A stretch of 64,000 bases of DNA from Bacillota bacterium (GTDB taxonomy: Bacteria > Bacillota > Bacilli > Paenibacillales > Paenibacillaceae). This document shows, one piece after another, positions 1 to 7,454 of this stretch. The position numbers and the translations under genes were made by a program. The notes beneath the pieces were generated by a model that did no database searches, had not been told where the DNA came from, and worked only from the letters and a program-made list of their open reading frames with translations. Location: NCBI GenBank assembly GCA_023386495.1, contig JAEWJS010000010.1, positions 22,758 through 86,757 on the forward strand, in the 5' to 3' direction. The first letter of the stretch is position 1. Every line of letters starts with the position of its first letter.

Positions 1-1
1 G

Positions 2-355
2 TTCGAGCAATTCTTATATCATACGCCCGGCGTCGCGATCAAGATCATGCGCGTCATGAGCGAGAAGCTGAGCGAGCTCCAAGGCAAGCTGCAGGAGCTG
101 ACCGGGCAGGATGTGCAGAATCGCGGACAGTTGTTCCTACTGAAGCTAGTGGAGAACTACGGCAAGGACGTGAACGGCGAGATCCATATCGATATCCCGA
201 TGACGCACCAGGACTTTGCCAGCACGATCGGCACGACGCGGGAGACGGTGAACCGACTGCTTAACCAGCTGAAAAAAGAAGGCATCATGGATACGAGCCG
301 CGCCGGGTTTGTCGTACACGATCTTGAGGCGCTGAAGCACTGGACCGAAAAGTAA
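2..355 (+). CDS. Crp/Fnr family transcriptional regulator, C-terminal part (5' end outside window)
   Basis: The frame is open at the left edge, so the start and the effector-binding domain are not visible; 117 residues remain. Seen: the end of the long dimerisation helix (about visible residues 10-35) and a winged helix-turn-helix whose recognition helix reads TTRETVNRLL. The R-E-x-x-x-R pattern is the one CRP uses to contact TGTGA half-sites. Several TGTGA-N6-TCACA-like boxes occur downstream in this window, so this protein is a good candidate for reading them (inference). Bacillus Fnr carries its Fe-S cysteines near the C-terminus. There is no Cys in the visible part, so either the sensor ligands are N-terminal or the protein senses something else. 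A GC-rich hairpin follows the stop. Confidence 0.85.
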   Translation, partial: FEQFLYHTPGVAIKIMRVMSEKLSELQGKLQELTGQDVQNRGQLFLLKLVENYGKDVNGEIHIDIPMTHQDFASTIGTTRETVNRLLNQLKKEGIMDTSRAGFVVHDLEALKHWTEK

Positions 356-382
356 CTGCCGCTCCGGCAATCGCTTGACAGA

Positions 383-413
383 CCGCCCCGTCAGCCTCAT
401 GCTGGCGGGGCGG
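383..413. terminator. GC-rich hairpin between convergent genes
   Basis: CCGCCCCG (383-390) pairs with CGGGGCGG (406-413), and the stem is extended by CAGC/GCTG inside. It lies between the crp/fnr-type gene and the convergent membrane-protein gene and overlaps the latter's stop codon. There is no clear T-run, so it may act as a weak bidirectional terminator. Confidence 0.5.
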
Positions 414-894
414 CTGCGCGCAGATGCCGTTCGATATAGCGGTAGAGGCAGATCGTGATAACGGCGGAGATCGGATAGGTCGGGATCGAGAATACGATCA
501 TCCATCCGGTATAGGTGAACACGCCTGCCAACACATTGATCCATTCGAAGAGCACCGAGACGGCTGTCCATGCGAGGATGTACCATACTTGGTTCTTGCC
601 GCGGATCCGCCATTTATCGTACAGATACAAGAAGATGAACACGCATCCGGGATAGAGGAAGAGATGGATCATGGCAGCGGCAGGCTCATAGCTCTCATTG
701 TCCGCGCAGTAGTATAACTGAAACGGCGTGCCGGCGATGGCGTAATCGATCGACTCGACGTATGCGATCGCGAATAACCAGATCATGAAGAACGTGAGCG
801 GGCGAAAATGGCGGCGAATGAGCAGCGTTATGGCGAACACAATGACAGATGTCGCCAACATGAACCACTCGTTGCCGTCCCAGGTGAAATTCAT
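397..894 (-). CDS. CBO0543-like integral membrane protein
   Basis: A 165-residue hydrophobic protein with about five membrane segments and no soluble domain. It resembles the uncharacterised CBO0543 family of small Firmicutes membrane proteins in length and in its Trp/Tyr-rich helices (recognition by pattern, not by search). The start at 894 was chosen because its ATG overlaps the TGA stop of the upstream gene (ATGA, 891-894), a sign of translational coupling; a longer in-frame extension to 1080 would run inside the upstream gene. No function can be inferred. Confidence 0.6.
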   Translation of the reverse strand: MNFTWDGNEWFMLATSVIVFAITLLIRRHFRPLTFFMIWLFAIAYVESIDYAIAGTPFQLYYCADNESYEPAAAMIHLFLYPGCVFIFLYLYDKWRIRGKNQVWYILAWTAVSVLFEWINVLAGVFTYTGWMIVFSIPTYPISAVITICLYRYIERHLRAAAPPA

Positions 895-1523
895 GATTGC
901 GCGAGCTCCTTCATCAATCGTATGCGGAATGCATGATACACCGCCAGCAGGATGAGGACGTAGAGACACCACCAGGCCAAGGTCCACCAGAGCTGCCATT
1001 CCGGCGTGTGCTGCAAGATGCCTAACCAATCCTCCAGCCATTCTAAGCCGACGAAGAAGACAATCGCGCATAACGTCCATCGCGATCGAGCCGATCTTCC
1101 GGCCGCGGCTGCATAACGATTCACATAGATCAGGGTGAAGACAGGGTAGAGCACGATTCGATTGAGCAGATGGGCGAGTTCCAGGCTTAATTGCTCAGAG
1201 ACGACCATATACTTGATATTCATGAAGAAGAATGCCGAATAATTCTGATACAGGATGGTCGAGACCAGCCAGTACGTCAGGACTTCCAAGACATGGATCG
1301 ATCGATGTTCGGAGCGGAAGAAGAGGATCAACGCAGCCAGATTGGCCAGTGCATAACTGATCAAGACGATCACCGGATAACGCCTCCGATCTTCGAGGAA
1401 GTCAAATAATGGTTCTATTGTTTGGCGTAACCTGCAATCGTATGCATGGCCGCATTCATATACCTTGACAGGAATATTCCGTGTAGGATATGTTAAATGC
1501 GACACGCCATCTCGTATAGACAA
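891..1523 (-). CDS. CBO0543-like integral membrane protein, first gene of a two-gene unit
   Basis: Up to 210 residues with about five hydrophobic helices in the C-terminal 170 residues, similar in size and topology to its downstream neighbour, with which it overlaps by ATGA. The N-terminal 30-40 residues are polar and the start is uncertain: the ATG at 1523 sits inside the region of the divergent ArsR gene and has no clear RBS, so the true start is probably further downstream. The two genes look like a tandem duplication encoding paired membrane proteins. The adjacent divergent ArsR gene may regulate them (inference from position only). Confidence 0.5.
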   Translation of the reverse strand: MSIRDGVSHLTYPTRNIPVKVYECGHAYDCRLRQTIEPLFDFLEDRRRYPVIVLISYALANLAALILFFRSEHRSIHVLEVLTYWLVSTILYQNYSAFFFMNIKYMVVSEQLSLELAHLLNRIVLYPVFTLIYVNRYAAAAGRSARSRWTLCAIVFFVGLEWLEDWLGILQHTPEWQLWWTLAWWCLYVLILLAVYHAFRIRLMKELAQS

Positions 1524-1544
1524 CTAAGAAAGGGGGTTATGCGA

Positions 1545-1895
1545 ATGGTATCGACTGCCGCCATGAGCGCGCTCGCCGAACCGAATCGCCTCCATATCGT
1601 CGAGCTGCTGAGGGACGGCCCTCGCGCAGTCGGCGAGATCGCCGATCAGCTACACCTGAACCAGCCGCAGACTTCCAAGCATCTGCGCGTGCTGTGCGAG
1701 GCCGGATTAACCGAGGTACACGCCGTCGCCAATCGACGCATCTATAAGCTGCGCCCTCAGCAATTCCAGGAGATGGACCGGTGGCTGGACAGCTACCGCA
1801 AGCTATGGGAGGAACGGTTCGACCGCTTAGACGAGTATTTGCGCGTGCTTCAAGCCCGTCAGCAAGAAGACGCGGGCCGCCAGAATAAGGATTAG
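1545..1895 (+). CDS. ArsR family winged-helix regulator
   Basis: A 116-residue single-domain HTH protein. Residues 1-80 form the ArsR winged helix: an ALAEPNRLHIVELL helix, then an Asn-Gln-Pro-Gln-x-Ser-Lys-His recognition helix, then a wing ending in RIYKL. It has no Cys and no obvious metal-binding His pair, so a metal-sensing role is unlikely. The C-terminus is a long amphipathic helix typical of ArsR members that control membrane or metabolic genes. The start at 1545 gives 8 bases after the AAGGGGG RBS (1530-1536); ATGs at 1497 and 1539 are too far or too close. It is divergent from the two CBO0543-like genes and followed by a strong terminator. Confidence 0.8.
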   Translation: MVSTAAMSALAEPNRLHIVELLRDGPRAVGEIADQLHLNQPQTSKHLRVLCEAGLTEVHAVANRRIYKLRPQQFQEMDRWLDSYRKLWEERFDRLDEYLRVLQARQQEDAGRQNKD

Positions 1896-1906
1896 CTCAT
1901 ACAATA

Positions 1907-1950
1907 CCTCTTCGCATACCGGCTGATGCTGGCAGCGAAGAGGTTTTTTT
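1907..1950 (+). terminator. Rho-independent terminator
   Basis: CCTCTTCGC (1907-1915) pairs perfectly with GCGAAGAGG (1935-1943) and is followed by seven T (1944-1950). It ends the ArsR gene and insulates the ric/scdA promoter. Confidence 0.85.
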
Positions 1951-1994
1951 GTGCTGTGCTTCCGCATGACAATTCTGTGTCGAATGCGACAAAC

Positions 1995-2037
1995 TGTGCG
2001 CTGCCTCACAAATGTGAAGGTACTTCCATCGTACAGT
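1995..2037 (+). promoter_or_regulatory. FNR/CRP-type box plus -10 of ric/scdA
   Basis: TGTGC-GCTGCC-TCACA (1995-2010) matches TGTGA-N6-TCACA at 9 of 10 positions. A -10-like TACAGT lies at 2032-2037, its centre 32 bp from the box centre. That is the class II activator layout (box at about -41.5), as at the other boxes in this window. Confidence 0.65.
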
Positions 2038-2061
2038 GGGTGCACGGAGGTGTGGCAACAA

Positions 2062-2772
2062 ATGACAACGATATACACAGGGGAAGAATCGATCGGCCAA
2101 ATCGTGACCGAGCATCATGCAGCAAGCAATCTCTTGAAGGAATACCGTATTGACTTCTGCTGCGGCGGGGACCGCGCGCTGCGCGATGTGCTGCAGCAGC
2201 AAGAGATCGAGCCGACCGCATTCCTGAAGCGCTTGAACATGATCGTCGCATTGGCCGAGCAGGATGACAGCGGCACGGATTACCGAAGCCTGTCGCTTGG
2301 CGAGCTGACGGCGCATATCGTGCACCGCCATCATGCTTACTTGAAGGAGGAGCTGCCGGTGCTGGGCGAGTTCGTGAGCAAAATTATGCGCGTCCACGGA
2401 CCGAATCATCATGAGCTTAAGGAGCTGTACCACCTGTACTTCGATATGAAAGCAGAGCTCGATGAACATCTAGCCGCGGAGGAAGCGGGGATCTTCCCTT
2501 ACATTCACGAGTACGAGCGGTCATCCTCGACTCGCGCGCTGGAGCAGGCCGTTCAGGCAATTGAGGTATTGGAGACGGACCATGATCAGGTCGGCGACAT
2601 CCTGAAGCTGATGCGCACGGTCACGCACGATTATGCGCTGCCGCCTGATGCTTGCCGCACGTACACGCTCGCGTATCAGAAGCTGGAGCAGATGGAGTCC
2701 GACTTGTTCGAGCATATCCATCTCGAGAACAACATCTTGTTTCCGCGCCTGCTGGAAGCAGCCAAATCGTAA
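2062..2772 (+). CDS. scdA: Iron-sulfur cluster repair di-iron protein (ScdA/Ric/YtfE)
   Basis: A cytoplasmic 236-residue protein that repairs Fe-S clusters damaged by NO or oxidants (family knowledge). Residues 1-60 are the ScdA_N domain with the Cys-Cys-Gly-Gly motif at about 33-36. Residues 80-235 are a hemerythrin-like four-helix bundle with the di-iron ligands visible as repeated His/Glu pairs (HRHHAY near 90, HLAAEE near 140, ETDHDQ near 170, HIHLENNILFPR near the end). The start at 2062 follows GGAGGTG (2046-2052); the longer frame from 1951 runs through the promoter. The FNR-type promoter and the neighbouring nitrate, nitrite and NO genes fit a role in nitrosative stress. Confidence 0.92.
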   Translation: MTTIYTGEESIGQIVTEHHAASNLLKEYRIDFCCGGDRALRDVLQQQEIEPTAFLKRLNMIVALAEQDDSGTDYRSLSLGELTAHIVHRHHAYLKEELPVLGEFVSKIMRVHGPNHHELKELYHLYFDMKAELDEHLAAEEAGIFPYIHEYERSSSTRALEQAVQAIEVLETDHDQVGDILKLMRTVTHDYALPPDACRTYTLAYQKLEQMESDLFEHIHLENNILFPRLLEAAKS

Positions 2773-2787
2773 GCTTGGAATATGGTC

Positions 2788-2820
2788 GAACGCCGCACTG
2801 CGAATGCGGCGTTCCTTCCC
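2788..2820 (+). terminator. Terminator after scdA
   Basis: GAACGCCGCA (2788-2797) pairs with TGCGGCGTTC (2805-2814); a pyrimidine-rich tail follows. Confidence 0.7.
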
Positions 2821-2866
2821 TTATCGACGCATAACGGTCACATTCTGCTAGGATTCGTATAACGAG

Positions 2867-2909
2867 AGTGACTTTTCTCACAGAGCGCATTATCGGCCCT
2901 GTGTTTAAC
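2867..2909 (+). promoter_or_regulatory. FNR/CRP-type box and -10 of nitrate-reductase module A
   Basis: AGTGA-CTTTTC-TCACA (2867-2882) matches the consensus at 9 of 10 positions. TTTAAC (2904-2909) is centred 32 bp downstream of the box centre, again class II spacing. Transcription would start near 2915 and read the module A operon. Confidence 0.6.
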
Positions 2910-2946
2910 TATGTGTACCGCAATATGCCAAAGGAGAGAAATGACG

Positions 2947-3987
2947 ATGGACAGAGCGTTCGCTTCCAAATTCGCCAAATCCGTATTCATCACCGTCTGC
3001 ATGCTGCTCGTGCTCATGTATCTCGGTTCCCGCATGTTCACGCACATCGACCTGGCCTTGTACGGCTACATGGTCGGCACGATCGTGTTCGTATGCGGAT
3101 TTTTCTACCGCTTCATCGCTTGGGGGGAGCGTCCGCCGACCAAGATCATTCTGAAGAAGGGACTAAGGCTGCTCTTCCGGAAGAGCACGCCGCAGACGAC
3201 GGCCGAACACCTCGTTACCTACCGATTCATCTGGAATCGGGGCTGGTATCGCTGGACGCAGCACGTGCTGCTCGGCTGGGGCTGCATTCTGTCCTGCTTC
3301 GTCACGTTCCCGCTCGTATTCGGCTGGATGTACTTCACGATGGCCGACAATGGCTATTATTCGGTCGTCGGCTTCGGGATCGATCTGATGACGGTCAAAG
3401 CGGACGGCATCATCGCGTATCTCTTCTACAACGCGCTGAACATCACGGCCTTCATGGTCATCGGCGGCGTGTGCATGGCCTTGTACCGCAGGCTGAAGGA
3501 TATGCAGGCCCGCGCCGAGCAGACGTTCGTCTACGACTTCCTGCCGCTGTACCTGCTGCTGTTCGTGAGCATTACGGGGCTGATGCTGACGTTCGTCAAT
3601 ATTTTCATGCATGGCTGGGGGCATCCCGTCATCACGTTGATCCATCAATGGTCGGTCATCCTGACGCTGACCTACTTGCCGTTCGGCAAGCTGGCGCATA
3701 TCCCGTTCCGTCCGATGAGCGTCTTCGCCCGCAATTACCGCGAGCATTACGGTCAGCAGGCGATGCAGCCATGCAAGGTATGCGGCACGCAATTCGTGTC
3801 GGTCGAACAGTCGCAGGACGTTATCGATGTGCTCAGTCAGAATCGCATGCAATTCGATATGAAGGACGGCTTCAACCTGGCAGAGCTCTGCTTGCCTTGC
3901 CGCCGCAAGTACCGGATGTCGCGCTTTACCGGCGTCCCGACGCATAAGATCCCGGTCAAGGAGGCCAACCAGAATGCCAGAGGATAA
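2947..3987 (+). CDS. NarI-like membrane cytochrome b with C-terminal four-Cys domain (module A)
   Basis: A protein of about 346 residues with five to six membrane helices, then a polar tail of about 85 residues. His residues typical of NarI/DsrM-type di-heme b subunits are visible: TQHVLLGWG in the second helix pair, then LIHQW and LPFGKLAHIPF in the last helix. It probably oxidises menaquinol and passes electrons to the Fe-S and Mo subunits encoded next (inference). The tail carries CKVCG and CLPC, a zinc-ribbon or rubredoxin-like pair not part of ordinary NarI. AAGGAG lies at 2931-2936; ATGs at 2941 and 2947 are both possible and 2947 has the better spacing. It overlaps the next gene by 14 bases. 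A paralogue is at 19201-20337. Confidence 0.7.
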   Translation: MDRAFASKFAKSVFITVCMLLVLMYLGSRMFTHIDLALYGYMVGTIVFVCGFFYRFIAWGERPPTKIILKKGLRLLFRKSTPQTTAEHLVTYRFIWNRGWYRWTQHVLLGWGCILSCFVTFPLVFGWMYFTMADNGYYSVVGFGIDLMTVKADGIIAYLFYNALNITAFMVIGGVCMALYRRLKDMQARAEQTFVYDFLPLYLLLFVSITGLMLTFVNIFMHGWGHPVITLIHQWSVILTLTYLPFGKLAHIPFRPMSVFARNYREHYGQQAMQPCKVCGTQFVSVEQSQDVIDVLSQNRMQFDMKDGFNLAELCLPCRRKYRMSRFTGVPTHKIPVKEANQNARG

Positions 3988-6160
3988 GATCATCCCCGTT
4001 CAAGATAAGTTCTTCAAGATCATCCCGAACGTGACGCATCCGAACGAGAAGCTTGTTCCGACGCACTGCTCGTACTGCGGCATGCAATGCGGGATGAACC
4101 TGCGGGTGAACACGTCCACGAACAAGATCATCGGCGTCGAGCCGCGCTACGATTGGCCGGTTACGCTAGGCAAAATGTGTCCGAAAGGCGTGACCGCGTA
4201 TCAGCAGACGAACCACGACGACAGATTGCTGCGGCCGCTCATCCGGGACGATGCCTCGAAGAAGGGAACGAAGGAAGGCTTCCGCGAAGCGAGCTGGGAG
4301 GAAGCGTACGACCTCATCGTGCGCAAGTTCCAAGGGCTGCAAGCCGAATACGGCAAGGATTCGCTGTCGGTGTTCAGCGGCGTATCCATGACGAACGAGA
4401 AATGTTACTTAACGGGCAAGTTCGCGCGCGTCGCCTTGCAGACGCGGTACATCGATTATAACGGCCGATTCTGCATGTCGAGCGCTGCGGCGGGCTTCAT
4501 GCGCACGTTCGGCGTCGACCGCGGCTCGACGCTGCCTTGGACGGACCTGCATGAGACGGATTGCCTGTTCATTGCAGGCAGTAATACGGCGGAATGCCAT
4601 CCGACCTCGATGTTCCGCGTGTGGGAGGTGCAGAATCGCGGCGGCTACTTGATCGTCGCCGATCCTCGCGAGACGCCGATCGCGCGCCGTGCCGACATTC
4701 ATCTGGACCTTCGTCCGGGCACGGACCTGGCGCTGGCGAACTGCATGGTGAACCTGATCATCCAGAACGGGCATGCGGACCGCGCGTTCGTCGATGCGCA
4801 TACGAACGGATTCGACGAGCTGGCTGAATTGGTCAAGACGTTCACGCCGGAATACACGAGCGAGATTACGGGCGTTGCCCCCGAGAAGCTGATCCGCGCC
4901 GCTGACATTTACGGTAAAGCGCCGAATGCGATTGTCATGTTCGCAAGAGGCATCGAGCAGCAGCAGAAGGGTTCCGACAACGTGTCGGCGTACACGAACA
5001 TGGCGCTCGTCACCGGCAAGATCGGCAGGCCGAAGGCAGGCGTCGCGACGTTCACGGGCCAGGGCAACGGCCAAGGCGGCCGCGAGCACGGCCAGAAGGC
5101 GGATGCTTTGCCGGGGTACCGCAAGATCACGAATCCGAAGCACGTCGAAGCGGTCAGCAAGGTGTGGGGCATCGACCCGTCGGAAATGCCGGGCCCCGGC
5201 GTATCCGCCTATGAGATGTTCGAGCTGATGGAACAGAAGACGATCCGCGGGCTGTACCTGCTCTGCTCGAATCCGGCCGTATCGGCGCCGAATGCGAACT
5301 ACGTGCGCGCCGCGCTGAAGTCGCTCGACTTCATGGTCTGCTCGGACATCTACCTGTCCGAATCCGCGGAATTCGCCGACGTCGTCCTGCCGTCCGTCAC
5401 CTGGTCGGAGGATGAAGGCACGGTGACGAACCTGGAAGGACGCATTATCAAGATCAACAAGGCGCAGGAGCCGATCGGCGAATCGAAGCCGGACTGGCTG
5501 ATCGAGGTGGAGCTGGCAGAACGGCTGGGACGCGGGCAATATTTTCGCCATCTGAAGACAGCGAAGGACGTAAACGACGAGTTCCGCTTGGCATCCAAGG
5601 ACGGGTATGCCGATTATTACGGCGCGACTTGGGAGAAAATCGAGCGGCAGAACGGCGTCTTCTGGCCCTGCAAGAACGAGGAGGATCCCGGGACGCCGCA
5701 TATGTTCCTCGACAAGAAGTTCTATCATGCCGACGGCAAAGCGCTGTTATGCGCGCTGCCTTACCGGCCGCCGGCAGAGGAGCCCTGCGAGCAATATCCG
5801 CTTCGCCTCACGACCGGCCGGGTCGTCTATCACTACTTGTCGGGCAATCAGACCCGCCGGATTCCGTTCCTGCGCGATATGTGCCCGGAGCCTTACGTCG
5901 AGGTGCATCCGGAGACGGCTGCCTTGTACGGCATCGGGCATGATGAGATGGTGCGGCTCTACACGAGGCGCGGCGAAGCCCGCTATAAGGTCAAGATTAC
6001 GGAAGCGATTCGCCAGGACACGGTGTTCGTGCCGTATCACTTCGGCCATGATCAGTCGGTTAACCTGTTGACGATCCCGGCGCTCGATCCGATGTCCAAG
6101 ATGCCGGAATTCAAAGCCTGCGCGGCGCAAATCGAGAAGGAAGCGGTGGTCGTACGATGA
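3974..6160 (+). CDS. NasC/NapA-like molybdopterin nitrate reductase, catalytic subunit (module A)
   Basis: A 728-residue Mo-bisMGD oxidoreductase. The N-terminal [4Fe-4S] ligands are C32, C35, C39 and C69. The Mo ligand is the Cys of NGRFCMSS (C167), as in NapA and NasA; NarG has Asp there. The dinucleotide-binding C-terminal domain (about 600-720) is complete. Unlike NapA there is no Tat signal, so the enzyme should be cytoplasmic or membrane-attached through its partners. It starts at 3974 after AAGGAGG (3959-3965), overlaps the cytochrome gene, and its TGA overlaps the ferredoxin ATG. The neighbouring NarK, Rieske and cytochrome b genes suggest respiratory rather than assimilatory nitrate reduction (inference). 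Other NapA/FdhG-family substrates cannot be excluded by sequence alone. Confidence 0.82.
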   Translation: MPEDKIIPVQDKFFKIIPNVTHPNEKLVPTHCSYCGMQCGMNLRVNTSTNKIIGVEPRYDWPVTLGKMCPKGVTAYQQTNHDDRLLRPLIRDDASKKGTKEGFREASWEEAYDLIVRKFQGLQAEYGKDSLSVFSGVSMTNEKCYLTGKFARVALQTRYIDYNGRFCMSSAAAGFMRTFGVDRGSTLPWTDLHETDCLFIAGSNTAECHPTSMFRVWEVQNRGGYLIVADPRETPIARRADIHLDLRPGTDLALANCMVNLIIQNGHADRAFVDAHTNGFDELAELVKTFTPEYTSEITGVAPEKLIRAADIYGKAPNAIVMFARGIEQQQKGSDNVSAYTNMALVTGKIGRPKAGVATFTGQGNGQGGREHGQKADALPGYRKITNPKHVEAVSKVWGIDPSEMPGPGVSAYEMFELMEQKTIRGLYLLCSNPAVSAPNANYVRAALKSLDFMVCSDIYLSESAEFADVVLPSVTWSEDEGTVTNLEGRIIKINKAQEPIGESKPDWLIEVELAERLGRGQYFRHLKTAKDVNDEFRLASKDGYADYYGATWEKIERQNGVFWPCKNEEDPGTPHMFLDKKFYHADGKALLCALPYRPPAEEPCEQYPLRLTTGRVVYHYLSGNQTRRIPFLRDMCPEPYVEVHPETAALYGIGHDEMVRLYTRRGEARYKVKITEAIRQDTVFVPYHFGHDQSVNLLTIPALDPMSKMPEFKACAAQIEKEAVVVR

Positions 6161-6723
6161 AGCATCATCTATATATCGAGATGGACAATTGCATTGGCTG
6201 CCGCAGCTGCCTGGCTGCCTGCACCCAGTGCGGGGGGCACGACGAGCGGAACCGGAACTACGTCTACGACGTGAACCCGCTCGTCGACCGCCAGACGATT
6301 CCGCTCATGTGTCTGCACTGCGTCAATCCGGCCTGCGCGAGAAGCTGCCCGGCACAGGCGATCCAGATCACGGACAGCGGAGCGGTATTGTCCGCGCTCG
6401 TCGAGAAGTGCATCGGCTGCCAGAACTGCACGATCGCTTGCCCGTATGGCATCCCGAAGTTCGACGAAGAGCAGAACCTCATGTACAAGTGCGACCTGTG
6501 CTATGACCGGACGAAGGATGACATCCCGCCGATGTGCGCGTCGGTCTGCCCGACGAATACGCTGCAATGGCTGACGGAGGATGAGCTTGCGGCGAAGAAA
6601 GAGCAGCATGTGCTGGGTAAATGGGTAGCAAGCCACGAGCCGTTCGACCCGCTCGAAGGCGAGACGAACGTGAAAATAAGCCTGCCAGGCATCTTACAAG
6701 GCAAGCAGAAGCTTTTTAGTTAA
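6157..6723 (+). CDS. Four-cluster [4Fe-4S] ferredoxin subunit, NrfC/DmsB type (module A)
   Basis: A 188-residue electron-transfer subunit with four cysteine groups: CIGCRSCLAAC (about 12-22), CLHCVNPACARSCP, CIGCQNCTIACP and CDLCY...CASVCP. Together they can bind four [4Fe-4S] clusters, as in NrfC, DmsB and PsrB. There is no signal peptide, which agrees with the cytoplasmic Mo subunit. It is translationally coupled to the Mo subunit by ATGA (6157-6160). It likely passes electrons from the cytochrome b to the Mo subunit (inference). A paralogue lies at 22539-23114. Confidence 0.88.
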   Translation: MKHHLYIEMDNCIGCRSCLAACTQCGGHDERNRNYVYDVNPLVDRQTIPLMCLHCVNPACARSCPAQAIQITDSGAVLSALVEKCIGCQNCTIACPYGIPKFDEEQNLMYKCDLCYDRTKDDIPPMCASVCPTNTLQWLTEDELAAKKEQHVLGKWVASHEPFDPLEGETNVKISLPGILQGKQKLFS

Positions 6724-6739
6724 GAGAGGAGGGGCTGTT

Positions 6740-7276
6740 ATGAGCACGGATAAGGGCGCGAAGGATCAGGCGCTGCCGTTCGAGGAAGACAATTATACCC
6801 ATAATATCCGTAAGTCAGGCGAGCGCAAGCTCGACCGGCGCGGCTTCATGAAGCTGATGGTCGGCGCCGCAGGCCTATTCGCCGTGTCGACGCTGCCGTG
6901 GGGCGCGATCGCCGCGAAGGAATTAACGGGGTTAAGAAAAAAGTCGTACGACGCGAAGAAGATTGCCGATCTTAGCAGTATCGGCGTGGGTGAGGCCGTT
7001 GAATTCGCCTACCCGGGGAAACATGATACGGCGCTGATGGTCCGCCTCTCCGAGACCGAATTCAAGGCCTACCATAACGCTTGCACGCATCTGAAATGTC
7101 CGGTCTTCTGGAGCAAGGAAGAAGGCGAGCTCGTCTGTCCTTGCCATCACGGCTTCTTCGACGTCCATACCGGCAATCCGACTGCCGGGCCGCCGAAGCG
7201 TCCGCTTCCCGAGGTGCTGCTGAAAGCAGAAAATGGCGCGATCTATGCGACGGGAGTGAAGCGGTATGAAACGTAG
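6740..7276 (+). CDS. Rieske [2Fe-2S] protein with Tat-type signal (module A)
   Basis: A 178-residue protein resembling QcrA of bc complexes. A twin-arginine motif at residues 33-34 (LDRRGFMK) precedes a hydrophobic helix (about 38-58), giving a Tat-inserted, outside-facing membrane anchor. Rieske ligands are C115 and H117 (CTHLKC) and C133 and H136 (CPCHHG); C120 and C135 can form the disulfide seen in quinol-cytochrome Rieske proteins. RBS GAGAGGAGGGG precedes the ATG. A Rieske protein in a nitrate-reductase operon is unusual in Bacillales; it may help oxidise quinol with the cytochrome b subunit (inference). A paralogue is at 23114-23626. Confidence 0.9.
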   Translation: MSTDKGAKDQALPFEEDNYTHNIRKSGERKLDRRGFMKLMVGAAGLFAVSTLPWGAIAAKELTGLRKKSYDAKKIADLSSIGVGEAVEFAYPGKHDTALMVRLSETEFKAYHNACTHLKCPVFWSKEEGELVCPCHHGFFDVHTGNPTAGPPKRPLPEVLLKAENGAIYATGVKRYET

Positions 7277-7454
7277 CTGGCGCGGCGTCATCCTGTTATG
7301 CCTTGTGCTGCTGTTGAACATTATTTTCACGCAGCAGACGGTGAACGCCTTCTTCTATGATCGATACGTAACGGTGCTGCTATTCTGCGGCTTGAACGTG
7401 CTGACGTTCCCGCTTGCCCTCTGGATCTATCGCAAGGAGCGTGATCGCGTATGA
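7266..7454 (+). CDS. Small two-helix membrane protein (module A)
   Basis: A 62-residue protein with two hydrophobic segments (about 8-23 and 34-53) and a basic C-terminus. It overlaps the Rieske gene by 11 bases and the NarK gene by 4 (ATGA), so it is embedded in the operon. No family recognised. A second small membrane gene sits at the same place in module B (23628-23813), with little sequence similarity by eye. It may be an accessory subunit of the membrane complex (inference). Confidence 0.7.
   Translation: MKRSWRGVILLCLVLLLNIIFTQQTVNAFFYDRYVTVLLFCGLNVLTFPLALWIYRKERDRV

Noticed and set aside
2868..3947. Long Arg/His-rich open frame overlapping the cytochrome b gene
   Set aside because: It is the +1 shadow of a clearly real membrane protein; composition (RHRR-rich, no family) and lack of RBS show it is not coding.
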